DNA of 64,000 nucleotides, taken from positions 124,001 through 188,000 of the forward strand of contig JACKDL010000003.1 in NCBI GenBank assembly GCA_020633555.1. The letters are read 5' to 3'. Positions 26,865 to 35,601 of this stretch are shown here, piece by piece. Source of the DNA: Myxococcales bacterium. Its GTDB lineage: Bacteria > Myxococcota_A > Bradymonadia > UBA7976 > UBA1532. The notes beneath the pieces are model-generated. The model was not told the origin of the DNA. It worked only from the letters and a program-made list of their open reading frames with translations, and ran no database searches. Position 1 is the first letter of the stretch. Each line of letters starts with the position of its first letter. Both the position numbers and the translations under genes were made by a program.

Positions 26865-28373
26865 TCAGGCGCTGAAGGTCTCGTTGAACGCCTTGATGCC
26901 CTTCTTGAAGCCAGCGACGACGGAGTCATCCAGCTTGCCGATGGCGCGAAGCTCGTCCATCACGCCCTTGTGCTGGGACTCCATGAAGGTGATCAGCTCC
27001 GCTTGGTAGCGGGCGAGCTTGCTCGCGTCCAGGTGATCGACGAAGCCGTTCGACGCCGCGTAGATCACCAGGATCTGGTGCTCGACGGGCTGCGGCTTGT
27101 ACTGGGGCTGCTTCAGGACCTCCACCAGCCGCTCGCCCCGGGCGAGCTGCCGCTGGGTGGCGGGATCCAGGTCGCTCGCGAACTGGGCGAAGGCCTCCAT
27201 CTCGCGGTACTGCGCCAGATCCATCCGCAGGGTGCCGGCCACCTTCTTCATGGCCTTCGTCTGCGCCGAGCCGCCCACGCGGGACACCGAGATGCCCACG
27301 TTGATCGCCGGCCGGACGCCCGAGAAGAACAGGTCGCTCTCGAGGAAGATCTGGCCGTCGGTGATCGAGATCACGTTGGTGGGGATGTACGCCGAGACGT
27401 CACCCGCCTGGGTCTCGATGATGGGCAGCGCGGTCAGCGAGCCGCCGCCGTACTCGTCGCTCATCTTCGCAGCGCGCTCGAGGAGCCGGCTGTGCAGGTA
27501 GAACACGTCGCCGGGGTAGGCCTCGCGGCCGGGCGGGCGGCGCAGCAGCAGCGACATCTGGCGGTAGGCCACGGCCTGCTTGCTCAAGTCATCGTAGATG
27601 ATCAGGGCGTGCTTGCCGTTGTCGCGGAAGTACTCGCCCATCGTGCAGCCGGTGAAGGGCGCGATGAACTGCAGCGGCGCCAGGTCAGCGGCCGAGGCGG
27701 CCACCACCGTGGTGTACTCCATGGCGCCGAAGCTCTTCAGCTTCTCAACCACCTGGGCGACGGTGCTCTGCTTCTGGCCGATGGCCACGTAGATGCAGAA
27801 GACGTCGGTGTCCTTCTGGTTGATGATCGTGTCGATGGCCACCGCGGTCTTGCCCGTCTGGCGGTCACCGATGATCAGCTCGCGCTGGCCACGGCCGATG
27901 GGCACCATCGCGTCGATGGCCTTCAGGCCGGTCTGCAGGGGCTCCGAGACCGACTGGCGGGGCATGATGCCCGGCGCCTTGATCTCGACCTTGCGGCGGT
28001 GCTCGCTCTCGATGGGGCCGAGCCCATCGATGGGCTGCCCGAGCGCGTTGACCACGCGGCCCAGCAGGGCCTCGCCCACAGGCACGTCCACGATGCGGCC
28101 GGTGCGCTTGACCTCGTCGCCCTCTTTGATGAGGGACGCCTCGCCCAGGAGGGCGACGCCGACGTTGTCCTCCTCGAGGTTGAGGACCATGCCCTCGACC
28201 CCCTGGGGGAAGGTCAACAGCTCGCCGGCCATGGCCTTCTCGAGGCCGTACACGCGGGCGATGCCGTCACCGGCCGAGAGGACCGTACCGGTCTCGCTGA
28301 CCTCGACCTGCTTGTCGTAGTCCTCGATCTGCTGCCGGATGATCCGGCTGATCTCCTCGACCTTGATCTCCAT
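26865..28373 (-). CDS. atpA: ATP synthase alpha subunit
   Basis: 502 aa, normal. The non-catalytic nucleotide-binding subunit of F1. Walker A is GDRQTGKT; also present are IYVAIGQKQSTVAQVVEKL, the ALIIYDDLSKQAVAYRQ Walker B, and RPAINVGISVSRVGGSAQ with the arginine finger. Nothing unusual. Confidence 0.98.
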   Translation of the reverse strand: MEIKVEEISRIIRQQIEDYDKQVEVSETGTVLSAGDGIARVYGLEKAMAGELLTFPQGVEGMVLNLEEDNVGVALLGEASLIKEGDEVKRTGRIVDVPVGEALLGRVVNALGQPIDGLGPIESEHRRKVEIKAPGIMPRQSVSEPLQTGLKAIDAMVPIGRGQRELIIGDRQTGKTAVAIDTIINQKDTDVFCIYVAIGQKQSTVAQVVEKLKSFGAMEYTTVVAASAADLAPLQFIAPFTGCTMGEYFRDNGKHALIIYDDLSKQAVAYRQMSLLLRRPPGREAYPGDVFYLHSRLLERAAKMSDEYGGGSLTALPIIETQAGDVSAYIPTNVISITDGQIFLESDLFFSGVRPAINVGISVSRVGGSAQTKAMKKVAGTLRMDLAQYREMEAFAQFASDLDPATQRQLARGERLVEVLKQPQYKPQPVEHQILVIYAASNGFVDHLDASKLARYQAELITFMESQHKGVMDELRAIGKLDDSVVAGFKKGIKAFNETFSA

Positions 28374-28432
28374 GTCGGTCGCTCTCCGTCGGTCGGCTCG
28401 CCACGCGGGCGAGGCTCAGCGAAAATTGGCGC

Positions 28433-28975
28433 TCAGGCGCCGGTCACCAGACCGGCCCGCAGGGCGTCGAGCTGAGCTCGCACGCTGCCGTCGTAGATCT
28501 TTCCACCGATGCGGGTGATGACCCCGCCGATGATGTTCGGGTCTTCAAGCTGCTCAACCAGCACCGCCCGGCCCGTGACCTTCTGCAGCACGGTCTTCAA
28601 CCGCGCCGCGTCGGGCTCGCTCAGGCGGCGCGCCACGGTCACCCGGGCGCGCAGCCGGCCGGCGTGCTCGTCGGCCAGCTCGTGGTAGCTGTCGACGATG
28701 GCCGGAAACAGGCGGATCCGGGCCCGGTCGACGAGCAGGAACAGGAAGTTGCGGCACACCGGGCTGACCATGACCCGCCGCAGCAGCTCGGCCAGGACCT
28801 GCTTGCGGGTCTCGGCGTCGAACTTGGGGTTGCGGAACAGCTCGGTCAGCTCGTCGGACTGGAACAGGCCCTTGACCCGATCCAGCTCTCGGCCGAGCTG
28901 CTCGAAGTTGCCCCGGTCGACGCCGATGTCGAGCAGCGCGCGGGCGTAGCGCTCGGCGATGGTCGGTTCGCGCAC
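28433..28975 (-). CDS. atpH: ATP synthase delta subunit
   Basis: 180 aa. The delta subunit joins the F1 head to the peripheral b stalk. Family marks are the N-terminal IAERYARALLDIG and the C-terminal DPNIIGGVITRIGGKIYDGSVRAQLDAL. The start is GTG or ATG near 28975 with a plausible purine-rich site. 39 bp downstream of the b subunit gene. Confidence 0.95.
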   Translation of the reverse strand: MREPTIAERYARALLDIGVDRGNFEQLGRELDRVKGLFQSDELTELFRNPKFDAETRKQVLAELLRRVMVSPVCRNFLFLLVDRARIRLFPAIVDSYHELADEHAGRLRARVTVARRLSEPDAARLKTVLQKVTGRAVLVEQLEDPNIIGGVITRIGGKIYDGSVRAQLDALRAGLVTGA

Positions 28976-29014
28976 GGTGTGGCTCCTCCTGGACCAGACC
29001 GCCCCGAGGGGCGA

Positions 29015-29572
29015 TCAGGCGCTCGCCGCCTCTTCGAGGCCGCTGAGATACTCCGAGGTCAGCCGCCGGTGATCGGCGGGGGTGAGCTGCTCGCGGATGG
29101 TCTGCTCGGCGGCGCTGACCGCACGATCGACGACCTCCACCTCCAGCCGCTGCTTCGCCCGGGCCACCTCGTTGGCCACGGTGCGCTCGGCCTCGCTCTT
29201 CAGCCGGGTGGCTTCCGCCTGGCCCTCGGCGATGAGCTTCGCCTTCTCGTCGGCCCCCTGCGCGCGGTACTGCGCCAGGATCTCCGTCGCCTCAGCGTCG
29301 AGGGCGGCGATCTTGGCCTCGTACTCATCGAGCATGGCCTTGGCTTCGGCGTGGAGCGCCTGGGCCTCGTCGATGGCCTGGGTGATCTTCTCGGCCCGAG
29401 CCTTCATGGCCCGCTGCACCGGCTTCTTGGCGAAGTACACCACCAGACCCAGCAGGATGCCGAGGTTGATGGTGTGCCAGATGACGGTGCCGAAGCCCCC
29501 GTCGCCGCCCGCGAAGGCGGGGCCGGTGGCGAGGGTGACGGCCGCGGCTGCGGCCAGACGCTCGCTGCGCAT
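29015..29572 (-). CDS. atpF: ATP synthase b-type stalk subunit (second copy)
   Basis: 185 aa. The N terminus looks like a signal peptide (AAAAAVTLATGPAFAGG), then one membrane helix (TINLGILLGLVVYFA), then a long charged coiled coil that reaches up to F1. It is one of two paralogous b-type genes, 2 bp apart, and probably pairs with the other as a b/b' heterodimer. The signal-peptide-like leader before the anchor is a feature shared with other Deltaproteobacteria-type b subunits; whether it is cleaved is not known from sequence. Confidence 0.9.
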   Translation of the reverse strand: MRSERLAAAAAVTLATGPAFAGGDGGFGTVIWHTINLGILLGLVVYFAKKPVQRAMKARAEKITQAIDEAQALHAEAKAMLDEYEAKIAALDAEATEILAQYRAQGADEKAKLIAEGQAEATRLKSEAERTVANEVARAKQRLEVEVVDRAVSAAEQTIREQLTPADHRRLTSEYLSGLEEAASA

Positions 29573-29574
29573 GC

Positions 29575-30099
29575 TCAGGCCTCCCGCCCCATGACCTTGG
29601 TGACCACCAGCCGGGCGATGTCGTCCACCTGGCCCATGAGCTGGCCGCGGGCCTGCTCGATCTCGGCCTCGATCTTCGCGCGGGCCTGGGCCACCTCGGT
29701 GGTCGCTGCCTCGCGGGCCTCGCCCACGGTGCGGTCCTTCTGGCCGAGGCCGTCGACCCGCAGGGCCTGGCGCTCGGCGTTGGCCCGCGCGGCGGCGTCA
29801 GCCTTGCCGCTGTGGTAGCGGGCCTCGAGCTCGGCGGCGCGGGCCTTGATGGCCTGGGCCTCGGCCTTCGCGTCGGTGGTCTTGGCCGCCCGGGCGTCGA
29901 GCGCCGTCAGGTAGGGCTGAAAGACCAGCGCCTTCAACATGAAGAAGACGACGAAGAAGATGCCGAGCTGGATGAAGACGCTGAAATCCAGATCCAGCCT
30001 GACGCCCCCGCCGTCCCCCCCCGCCAAGGCGGGCGTGGCGAGCAGGAGCGAGCCCATGAAGAGGGCTTTGGCAGCCGGCGTGATACGGCGGGGCAGCAT
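29575..30099 (-). CDS. atpF': ATP synthase b'-type stalk subunit (first copy)
   Basis: 174 aa. Layout parallels its neighbour: a signal-peptide-like start ending TPALAGG, a membrane helix (FIQLGIFFVVFFMLKALVF), and the PYLTALDARAAKT start of a coiled-coil stalk. It is the first gene of the operon. No atpB (a) or atpE (c) gene is present here, so the membrane rotor genes must lie elsewhere, as is usual in this group. Confidence 0.88.
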   Translation of the reverse strand: MLPRRITPAAKALFMGSLLLATPALAGGDGGGVRLDLDFSVFIQLGIFFVVFFMLKALVFQPYLTALDARAAKTTDAKAEAQAIKARAAELEARYHSGKADAAARANAERQALRVDGLGQKDRTVGEAREAATTEVAQARAKIEAEIEQARGQLMGQVDDIARLVVTKVMGREA

Positions 30100-30135
30100 G
30101 GGGATCCAGCGCTCCGAGGGCCAAAAGGTCGCGGG

Positions 30136-30164
30136 AAGCTAGCACCGGGCATTCATCGCGTCAA
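30136..30164 (-). promoter_or_regulatory. promoter of the atp operon
   Basis: Minus strand: TTGACG (30159-30164), 17-bp spacer ending in TGC, TAGCTT (30136-30141). It is 37 bp upstream of the b' start. Confidence 0.55.
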
Positions 30165-30272
30165 CCGCGCGGGTTTGCGACGTTCCGTGACGGCTGGGCG
30201 CGCCTTTGACTCGGCGTCCCATCGTGCTGCTCGTCGGACTTCGCTAGGATGCGCGCCGTGTCACCCCCGCCC

Positions 30273-31202
30273 ATGATCCAGGTGGACCAGCTCACCCGTC
30301 GGTATGGGTCCGTCACGGCCCTCGCGGGGATCAGCTTCACCATCCCCGCCGGGCAGGTGGTGGGCTTCCTCGGGCCGAACGGGGCGGGCAAGACCACCAC
30401 GCTGAAGATCCTGACGGGTTACCTGGCTGCCAGCGGTGGGCAGGCGCGGGTGGCGGGGAAGCCGGTGGACGGTGATCCCAGCTTCCGCAAGGCCCTGGGC
30501 TACTTGCCCGAGAACGCCCCGGTCTGGCCCGAACTCACCGTGCTGGAGTCCCTGCGATTCGCAGCGCGGGCCCGCGGCCTGAGGCGAGCCGCCCTCCCGG
30601 CCGCAGTAGACGCCGCCATCGAGCGCACCGATCTGGGCCCCATGCGTCACCGACCCGCCGGCGCCCTGTCGAAGGGGTACCGGCAGCGGCTGGGGTTGGC
30701 CATGGCCATCCTGCACGATCCCCAGGTGCTCGTCCTGGACGAGCCCACCACAGGGCTGGACCCGAACCAGGTGGTGCACATCCGCGCCCTGGTGCGCGAG
30801 CTGGGGCAGGACAAGACGGTGCTGTTCTCGAGCCATGTGCTGCAGGAGGTGCAGGCGGTGGCCGACCGCGTGCTGATCCTGGACGGCGGGCGGCTGGTGG
30901 CGGACGACGCCCCCGACCGCCTGGGAGCGCGGCTCACCCAAGGTCGCCTGACGGTGGAGATCGGGCCGGACGCGCCCGCCGAGACCGTGCACGCGCTCCT
31001 GGCCGCTGTCCCGGGGGTCGAGGCGGTGACGCGGGTCCACCCCGAGGCGGGCCTGTGCTTCGAGCTCCGCGCCCAAACGGACGTGCGGGCCGCCGTGGCC
31101 GCTGCGGTGGTGGGGGCCGGTCACCCGCTGCTGGGGCTGACAGCCTCACGCGCGGATCTGGAGGCGGTCTTCCGCCACGTCACCAAGGAGAGTGCGGCGT
31201 GA
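30273..31202 (+). CDS. ABC transporter ATPase, GldA-like
   Basis: 309 aa from ATG 30273; ATG 30249 and GTG 30258 are also in frame, but a -10-like TAGGAT (30245-30250) makes 30249 unlikely. Walker A is GPNGAGKTTT, the Q-loop is in LGYLPENAPVWPELT, the signature is LSKGYRQR (LSGGQ-like), and Walker B is VLVLDEPTTGLDP with the H-loop SSHVLQEVQ. It energises the permease encoded next. Together with the GldG-like and DUF4340 proteins it forms a conserved cassette, related to GldAFG of Bacteroidetes gliding, but it is found far beyond gliding bacteria. Confidence 0.9.
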   Translation: MIQVDQLTRRYGSVTALAGISFTIPAGQVVGFLGPNGAGKTTTLKILTGYLAASGGQARVAGKPVDGDPSFRKALGYLPENAPVWPELTVLESLRFAARARGLRRAALPAAVDAAIERTDLGPMRHRPAGALSKGYRQRLGLAMAILHDPQVLVLDEPTTGLDPNQVVHIRALVRELGQDKTVLFSSHVLQEVQAVADRVLILDGGRLVADDAPDRLGARLTQGRLTVEIGPDAPAETVHALLAAVPGVEAVTRVHPEAGLCFELRAQTDVRAAVAAAVVGAGHPLLGLTASRADLEAVFRHVTKESAA

Positions 31203-31912
31203 CGGCGCTGGTGGTGGCTGGCCGCGAGCTGCGCGGCGCCTTCAGCCTGCCCATCGCCTATGTGGTGGTGGCCGCGTTCCTGGTGCTGTCGGGCAGCTAC
31301 CTGTTCGTGCTGCACCCCTTCTTCGTGGTGGGCCGGGCCACCCTGCGGCCGCTGTTCGAGTTCGCCCCCTTCCTGTTCACGCTGTTCGCCCCCGCCATCA
31401 CCATGCGGGGCCTCGCCGAGGAGCGCCGCGCCGGCACGCTGGAGCTGCTGCTGACCTGGCCCGTGAGCGACGGCGCGCTGGTCCTGGGGAAGTTCCTGGG
31501 CGCGTGGGGGCTGCTGGCGCTGGCGGTGGGGCTCACGCTGCCGGCGGCCCTGTCGGTGGCCGCCCTGGGCGATCTGGACTGGGGCCCGGTGTGGGGCGGC
31601 TATGTGGGTCTGCTGCTGCTGGGCGGGGCCTATCTGGCGCTGGGCCTGCTTGCGAGCGCGCTCACGGCCAACCAGATCGTCGCCTTCATCTTCGGGTTCC
31701 TGGCCTGCTTCGTCGGCTTCAGCGTGGGGCGGCTGGCCGAGGTGGCCCCCGACGGCCTGGGGGCGATCCTCCATGGCTTGAGCTTCGAGCGCCGCTTCAG
31801 CCGCGTCGCCCGGGGGGTGCTCGACAGCCGCGACCTGGTGTTCTTCGGCACGGTGATCTGGCTGAGCCTGGCGGTCACGGCGGAGCGGCTGCGGGCGAGG
31901 CGGTGGCGATGA
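31199..31912 (+). CDS. ABC-2 type permease, GldF-like
   Basis: 237 aa from GTG 31199 (overlaps the ATPase stop). Six hydrophobic segments are visible, with the family loop MRGLAEERRAGTLELLLTWPVSDGALVLGKFLGAW after the second. It should be the membrane channel of the ABC complex with the preceding ATPase. Overlaps the next gene by 4 bp. Confidence 0.88.
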   Translation: MTALVVAGRELRGAFSLPIAYVVVAAFLVLSGSYLFVLHPFFVVGRATLRPLFEFAPFLFTLFAPAITMRGLAEERRAGTLELLLTWPVSDGALVLGKFLGAWGLLALAVGLTLPAALSVAALGDLDWGPVWGGYVGLLLLGGAYLALGLLASALTANQIVAFIFGFLACFVGFSVGRLAEVAPDGLGAILHGLSFERRFSRVARGVLDSRDLVFFGTVIWLSLAVTAERLRARRWR

Positions 31913-33507
31913 GGGGCCGGCTGAAGTTCGAGTCGGCGCTTGCGCTGGGCCTCACCCTGCTGGCGGCGGTGCTGATCAACCAGGTGGCGGCGCGCTGGCC
32001 CGTGCGCGTGGATCTCACCCGGGACGGCCGGCACACGCTGGCCGAGCCCACCCGCCGGCTGCTGGCGCAGCTCGAGGGACCTCTGGATCTGCGGGCCTAC
32101 CTGCCCACCCATGTGCGCCCGCCTTACAGCGAGGTGGTGCGGGGCATGCAGGACCTGCTCGAGGCCTACCGCGCCGCCGGTGGGGGCCAGGTGCGGCTCG
32201 TGGTGGTGGATCCCACCGATGACGGCCTGGGTCCGAGCGAGCGGGCGCGGCTGGTGGAAGAGGCCCGGGGCTATGGCATCAAGGCCGCCGAGCTCACCGT
32301 CACCCGCGACGACCGGCAGGTGCGTGAGCGCGTGCTGTTCGGGGTGGCGGTGCTGTACCGCGACCGCCAGGCCGCCGTGCCCCCGGTCCAGCGGCCCGAT
32401 CAGCTCGAGTACGCGCTCACCCGCGCCCTGCGGGATGTGCTGAGCCCGAGGGCCCGCCGGCCCGAGATCGCCGTGAGCACGGGACACGGCGAGCCCCCCA
32501 TCCTCGACAGCCCGCTGGCCGAAGTGCTGAGGGCCAGCGGGACCCTGCGCGGGATTGCCCTGGGTCAGGAGCTGGTGCCGCCCACGGTGGACGCCCTGAT
32601 CATCGTCGGGCCCCGCCGCGCCCTTGGACCACGAGCACGGTACGCCGTCGATCAGTTCCTGCTGCGCGGGGGGGCGGTGGTCGCCCTGCTGGACCACCAC
32701 CCGCCCTCGACCGTGTTCCCCCACATCCTCGTGGACGCACCGACCGGCCTGGAGCCGCTGTTTCACGCCTACGGCTTGAACGTGGGCACCAAGGCGGCCG
32801 TGTTGGATCGGCAGGACAACCACGCCCCTGCGGTGGCCCGCGACGCCGACGGCCGCCCGGTGACGGCGCAGCACCCGGCGTGGCCCCGCAGCCGCAGCCT
32901 GGCCGAGCGGCACCCCATCACCCGGGGGTTGGCGTCGCTGGTGGTGCCCTTTGCGGTCCCCATCGATGCCGCGGGCGCCCGGGGGCACGGGCTCGAGGTC
33001 ACCGAGCTGGTGCGCAGCGGCGCTGCGTCGACGGTGGCGCCCAAGGCCACGAGCCCCGATCCGGCCGCCTACGCAGCCCCCCTGGAGGGCGAGAAGCCGG
33101 GCCCGGCGCTCTTGGCGGTGGCCGTGCGGGGCAGCTTCCCCAGCGCCTTTGCCGGACACCCGACGCCCGCAGCGCCCGAGCCCGCCGAGGGGGCGCCCCC
33201 GGCTCCGCGCGATCCGCCGCGTCTGGAGGCGGCCCAGGGCGAGGGCCGGCTGGTGCTGATCACCAGCGGCACCCGGCTGCTGGCGGCCGATCCCAACGGG
33301 CTGCTCTTCCTGCAGAACGCCCTGGACTGGGCCGTGACCAGCACCGAGTTGGTGACCCTGCGGGCCCGCGCCGCCGAGGATCCACCCTTGGCGGTGACAG
33401 GCGAGCAGACGCGGTTCTGGTTGAAGGCCGGCAACATCGCGGGCCCGCCGCTGGTGCTGGTGGTGCTGGGGCTGCTGCGGGCGCGCCGGCGCAGGGGGCG
33501 CGCATGA
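31909..33507 (+). CDS. GldG-like auxiliary ABC transporter protein
   Basis: 532 aa from ATG 31909. One N-terminal membrane helix, a large extracytoplasmic region with the GldG/ABC_transp_aux domain (VDLTRDGRHTLAEPTRRLL, DLRAYLPTH, STGHGEPP, and an ALIIVGPRRAL strand), and a C-terminal helix with a basic end (LLRARRRRGRA). Two Ala/Pro-rich insertions occur between 385 and 440. It works with the ATPase and permease encoded just before; the transported molecule is unknown. Confidence 0.87.
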   Translation: MRGRLKFESALALGLTLLAAVLINQVAARWPVRVDLTRDGRHTLAEPTRRLLAQLEGPLDLRAYLPTHVRPPYSEVVRGMQDLLEAYRAAGGGQVRLVVVDPTDDGLGPSERARLVEEARGYGIKAAELTVTRDDRQVRERVLFGVAVLYRDRQAAVPPVQRPDQLEYALTRALRDVLSPRARRPEIAVSTGHGEPPILDSPLAEVLRASGTLRGIALGQELVPPTVDALIIVGPRRALGPRARYAVDQFLLRGGAVVALLDHHPPSTVFPHILVDAPTGLEPLFHAYGLNVGTKAAVLDRQDNHAPAVARDADGRPVTAQHPAWPRSRSLAERHPITRGLASLVVPFAVPIDAAGARGHGLEVTELVRSGAASTVAPKATSPDPAAYAAPLEGEKPGPALLAVAVRGSFPSAFAGHPTPAAPEPAEGAPPAPRDPPRLEAAQGEGRLVLITSGTRLLAADPNGLLFLQNALDWAVTSTELVTLRARAAEDPPLAVTGEQTRFWLKAGNIAGPPLVLVVLGLLRARRRRGRA

Positions 33508-34823
33508 GCGGACGGGTGTGGGGGCTGGCCGGGCTCTGCGTGGCGCTGGCTGGCCTGTTGTGGTTGGGCCCGGGCCCCGAGCGCGCGGCCCCCGGCGCGG
33601 TCAGCGATCCCTTGCCGCCCCTGGGGGAGTGGCAGGGCTTCAGCGTGCACCGCCAGGGGTGGGCCCCCATCGAAGTGCAGCGGGAAGCGGGCGGCTGGCG
33701 GGTCGGGGCCGCCGCCCTGGACGCCGACGCCACCCAGCTCCTCGAGGATGCCTTGAGCGGGGGCGTGGGCTTCGACCAACGCAGCGCGGCCCCCGACGAC
33801 GCCACCCGGGCCCGCTTCGGCTTCGGGCCCCACTCCGTGGAGGTGAGGCTGCGCACCGCAGCGGGGGAGCGCCGCCTCGTGCTGGGCAAGGTGCTGGACG
33901 GGCAGCGCACGTTCGTCACCGACAGCGCCGCCGGCGAAGACGCCGTGCTGCGGGCCAAGGCCAACTTGCGCCGGGTCTTTGAGCGGCCCCCCCACACCTG
34001 GCCCGAGCGCCGCCTGTTCCCCACCTGGACCTTGGGGCAGATCGCCCGGCTGAGCCGCGTCGAGGGGGCGCACCCGCGCTGGACGCTGGCCCGTGACGCC
34101 GCCGATCGCCCGTGGCGCCTGGCGCACCCTCCGGAGGCCGCCGTGGGGCAGAGCGAGGCCGTGGGGATCGTGAACTCACTGGTGAACCTGGAGGCGGAGC
34201 GCTTCGAGGACGGCGAGGGCGCGTTTCAGCCCGTCTTCACCCTGGAGGCGCAGACCTTCGGCGGGCAGCGGTTCGGCGTGGCCGTGGCCCGCGGGCCCCA
34301 TGGGCTGCGGGCCCGTCGGCTGGACGGCGGCCCCGTGGCGGCCCTGCCCCGCTGGATCACCCGCTCGCTGGACCTGAGCGAGGCGGATCTGCTGGACCGC
34401 CGCCTGCTGACCGTGCCCTTTGAGGATCTGCAGGCGGTGGTGGCCGAAGGCGCGCGACCCCTGCACCTGGTGCGCCGAGCGGACGGGGCGTGGATCGCCG
34501 AGGCGCAGCCGGAGGTCGTCCTGGATCCGAACCGGGTGCAGGCGTACCTGCGCAACCTGATCGGCCTGCGCATCGGCGGCTTCGCGGCGCAGCGGCCGGC
34601 AGACGCCTTCAACCCCGTGCACCAGCGCATCCGCCTGGCGCTGACCGAGGGCCGCGTGGCCGAGATCCGGGTGGGCGCGGTCTTCGGGCAGGGCCGCTAC
34701 GTCGAAAGCTCCGAGCGTCGCGACGGCCACTTCGTCCTTGGCGAGGGGGCGCTGGGCGGCATCATGCCCACCCTGCAGGACCTGCAGCCCCCCGCCGAGG
34801 CCCCTACGGCTCCCGCGCCTTGA
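33504..34823 (+). CDS. DUF4340 protein
   Basis: 439 aa from ATG 33504 (overlaps the GldG-like stop). An N-terminal hydrophobic segment anchors or exports it; the remainder fits the DUF4340 pattern of repeated alpha/beta modules (VEVRLRTAAGERRLVLGKVLDGQRTFV, YVESSERRDGHFVLGEGAL). DUF4340 proteins routinely follow GldAFG-like cassettes and are presumed subunits. The last 20 bp overlap the convergent DnaC-like gene. Confidence 0.82.
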   Translation: MSGRVWGLAGLCVALAGLLWLGPGPERAAPGAVSDPLPPLGEWQGFSVHRQGWAPIEVQREAGGWRVGAAALDADATQLLEDALSGGVGFDQRSAAPDDATRARFGFGPHSVEVRLRTAAGERRLVLGKVLDGQRTFVTDSAAGEDAVLRAKANLRRVFERPPHTWPERRLFPTWTLGQIARLSRVEGAHPRWTLARDAADRPWRLAHPPEAAVGQSEAVGIVNSLVNLEAERFEDGEGAFQPVFTLEAQTFGGQRFGVAVARGPHGLRARRLDGGPVAALPRWITRSLDLSEADLLDRRLLTVPFEDLQAVVAEGARPLHLVRRADGAWIAEAQPEVVLDPNRVQAYLRNLIGLRIGGFAAQRPADAFNPVHQRIRLALTEGRVAEIRVGAVFGQGRYVESSERRDGHFVLGEGALGGIMPTLQDLQPPAEAPTAPAP

Positions 34824-35601
34824 CCTTGCGGTAGTCGCGGCCTTGCATGGGCTCGAACTCGCACATCTCCACCAGCCGGCTGTAGATGCGCTCACCCACC
34901 CGCTCGCGCAGGCTGTCGCGCCCTTCGGTGAGGCTGGGGCTGAAGTTGGTGGTGAAAAGCGTCGTGCGGCCCGCGTTGTAGCGCTTGCTGATCAGCTCAT
35001 CGAGCACGCCCAGCTCCCAGTCGGTGCCCCGGCCCTTGCCGAGCTCGTCCACGGCGAGCACGGGCACATACACCAGGTCCGCCAGGGGGTCGCCGACCCG
35101 GTTCGGATCGCCGAAGCGGGCCTTGAGATCGGCCAGCAGGTGCATGAACTCGATGAAGCGCACCCCCACGCCGCGCTTCACCGCCAGGTGACGCAGGATG
35201 GCCACCATCAGGTGGGTTTTCCCGGTGCCGCAGGGCCCGTGGTACAGCAGGCCGCGGGCCCCGGTGACGAACTCCAAGGCGAAGGTCGAGGCCTTGTGCC
35301 GCGCGTTGCGCAGCCCCTTGTCGCGGCCTGGCTGGAAGTTGGCCAGGGTCGCCTCGGCGTAGCGGGCGGGCAGGGTGGCGCGGTTGAACTGCTCGATGCG
35401 TCGATCCACCGCCGTGCAGCTACAGGGCACGACGGCCTCGTAGCCGCTCGCGGGATCCACCTGGTAGCGGAAACCCACGTCCTCACACAGCGGGCAGGTG
35501 GCCCGGCAGGTGGGGCAACGCCGGGCCACCGCCAGCGCCCCCTGGGTGCCGATGACCAGCCGCTCGTCGCCGCAGGTCGGGCACTCACGCTGCGTGCTCA
35601 T
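34804..35601 (-). CDS. DnaC/DnaI-like AAA+ helicase loader with N-terminal zinc fingers
   Basis: 265 aa. The N terminus has Cys pairs CPTC, CPTC, CPLC and a CSC (residues 8-62) that should bind zinc. The AAA+ core has Walker A GPCGTGKTHL (about 121-130), Walker B VLAVDELGKG (near 181), and the sensor TLFTTNFSP; it ends in MCEFEPMQGRDYRK. It probably loads the replicative DnaB helicase at oriC. It follows the unknown gene below by a 4-bp overlap, both near gyrB. Confidence 0.85.
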   Translation of the reverse strand: MSTQRECPTCGDERLVIGTQGALAVARRCPTCRATCPLCEDVGFRYQVDPASGYEAVVPCSCTAVDRRIEQFNRATLPARYAEATLANFQPGRDKGLRNARHKASTFALEFVTGARGLLYHGPCGTGKTHLMVAILRHLAVKRGVGVRFIEFMHLLADLKARFGDPNRVGDPLADLVYVPVLAVDELGKGRGTDWELGVLDELISKRYNAGRTTLFTTNFSPSLTEGRDSLRERVGERIYSRLVEMCEFEPMQGRDYRKVKAREP

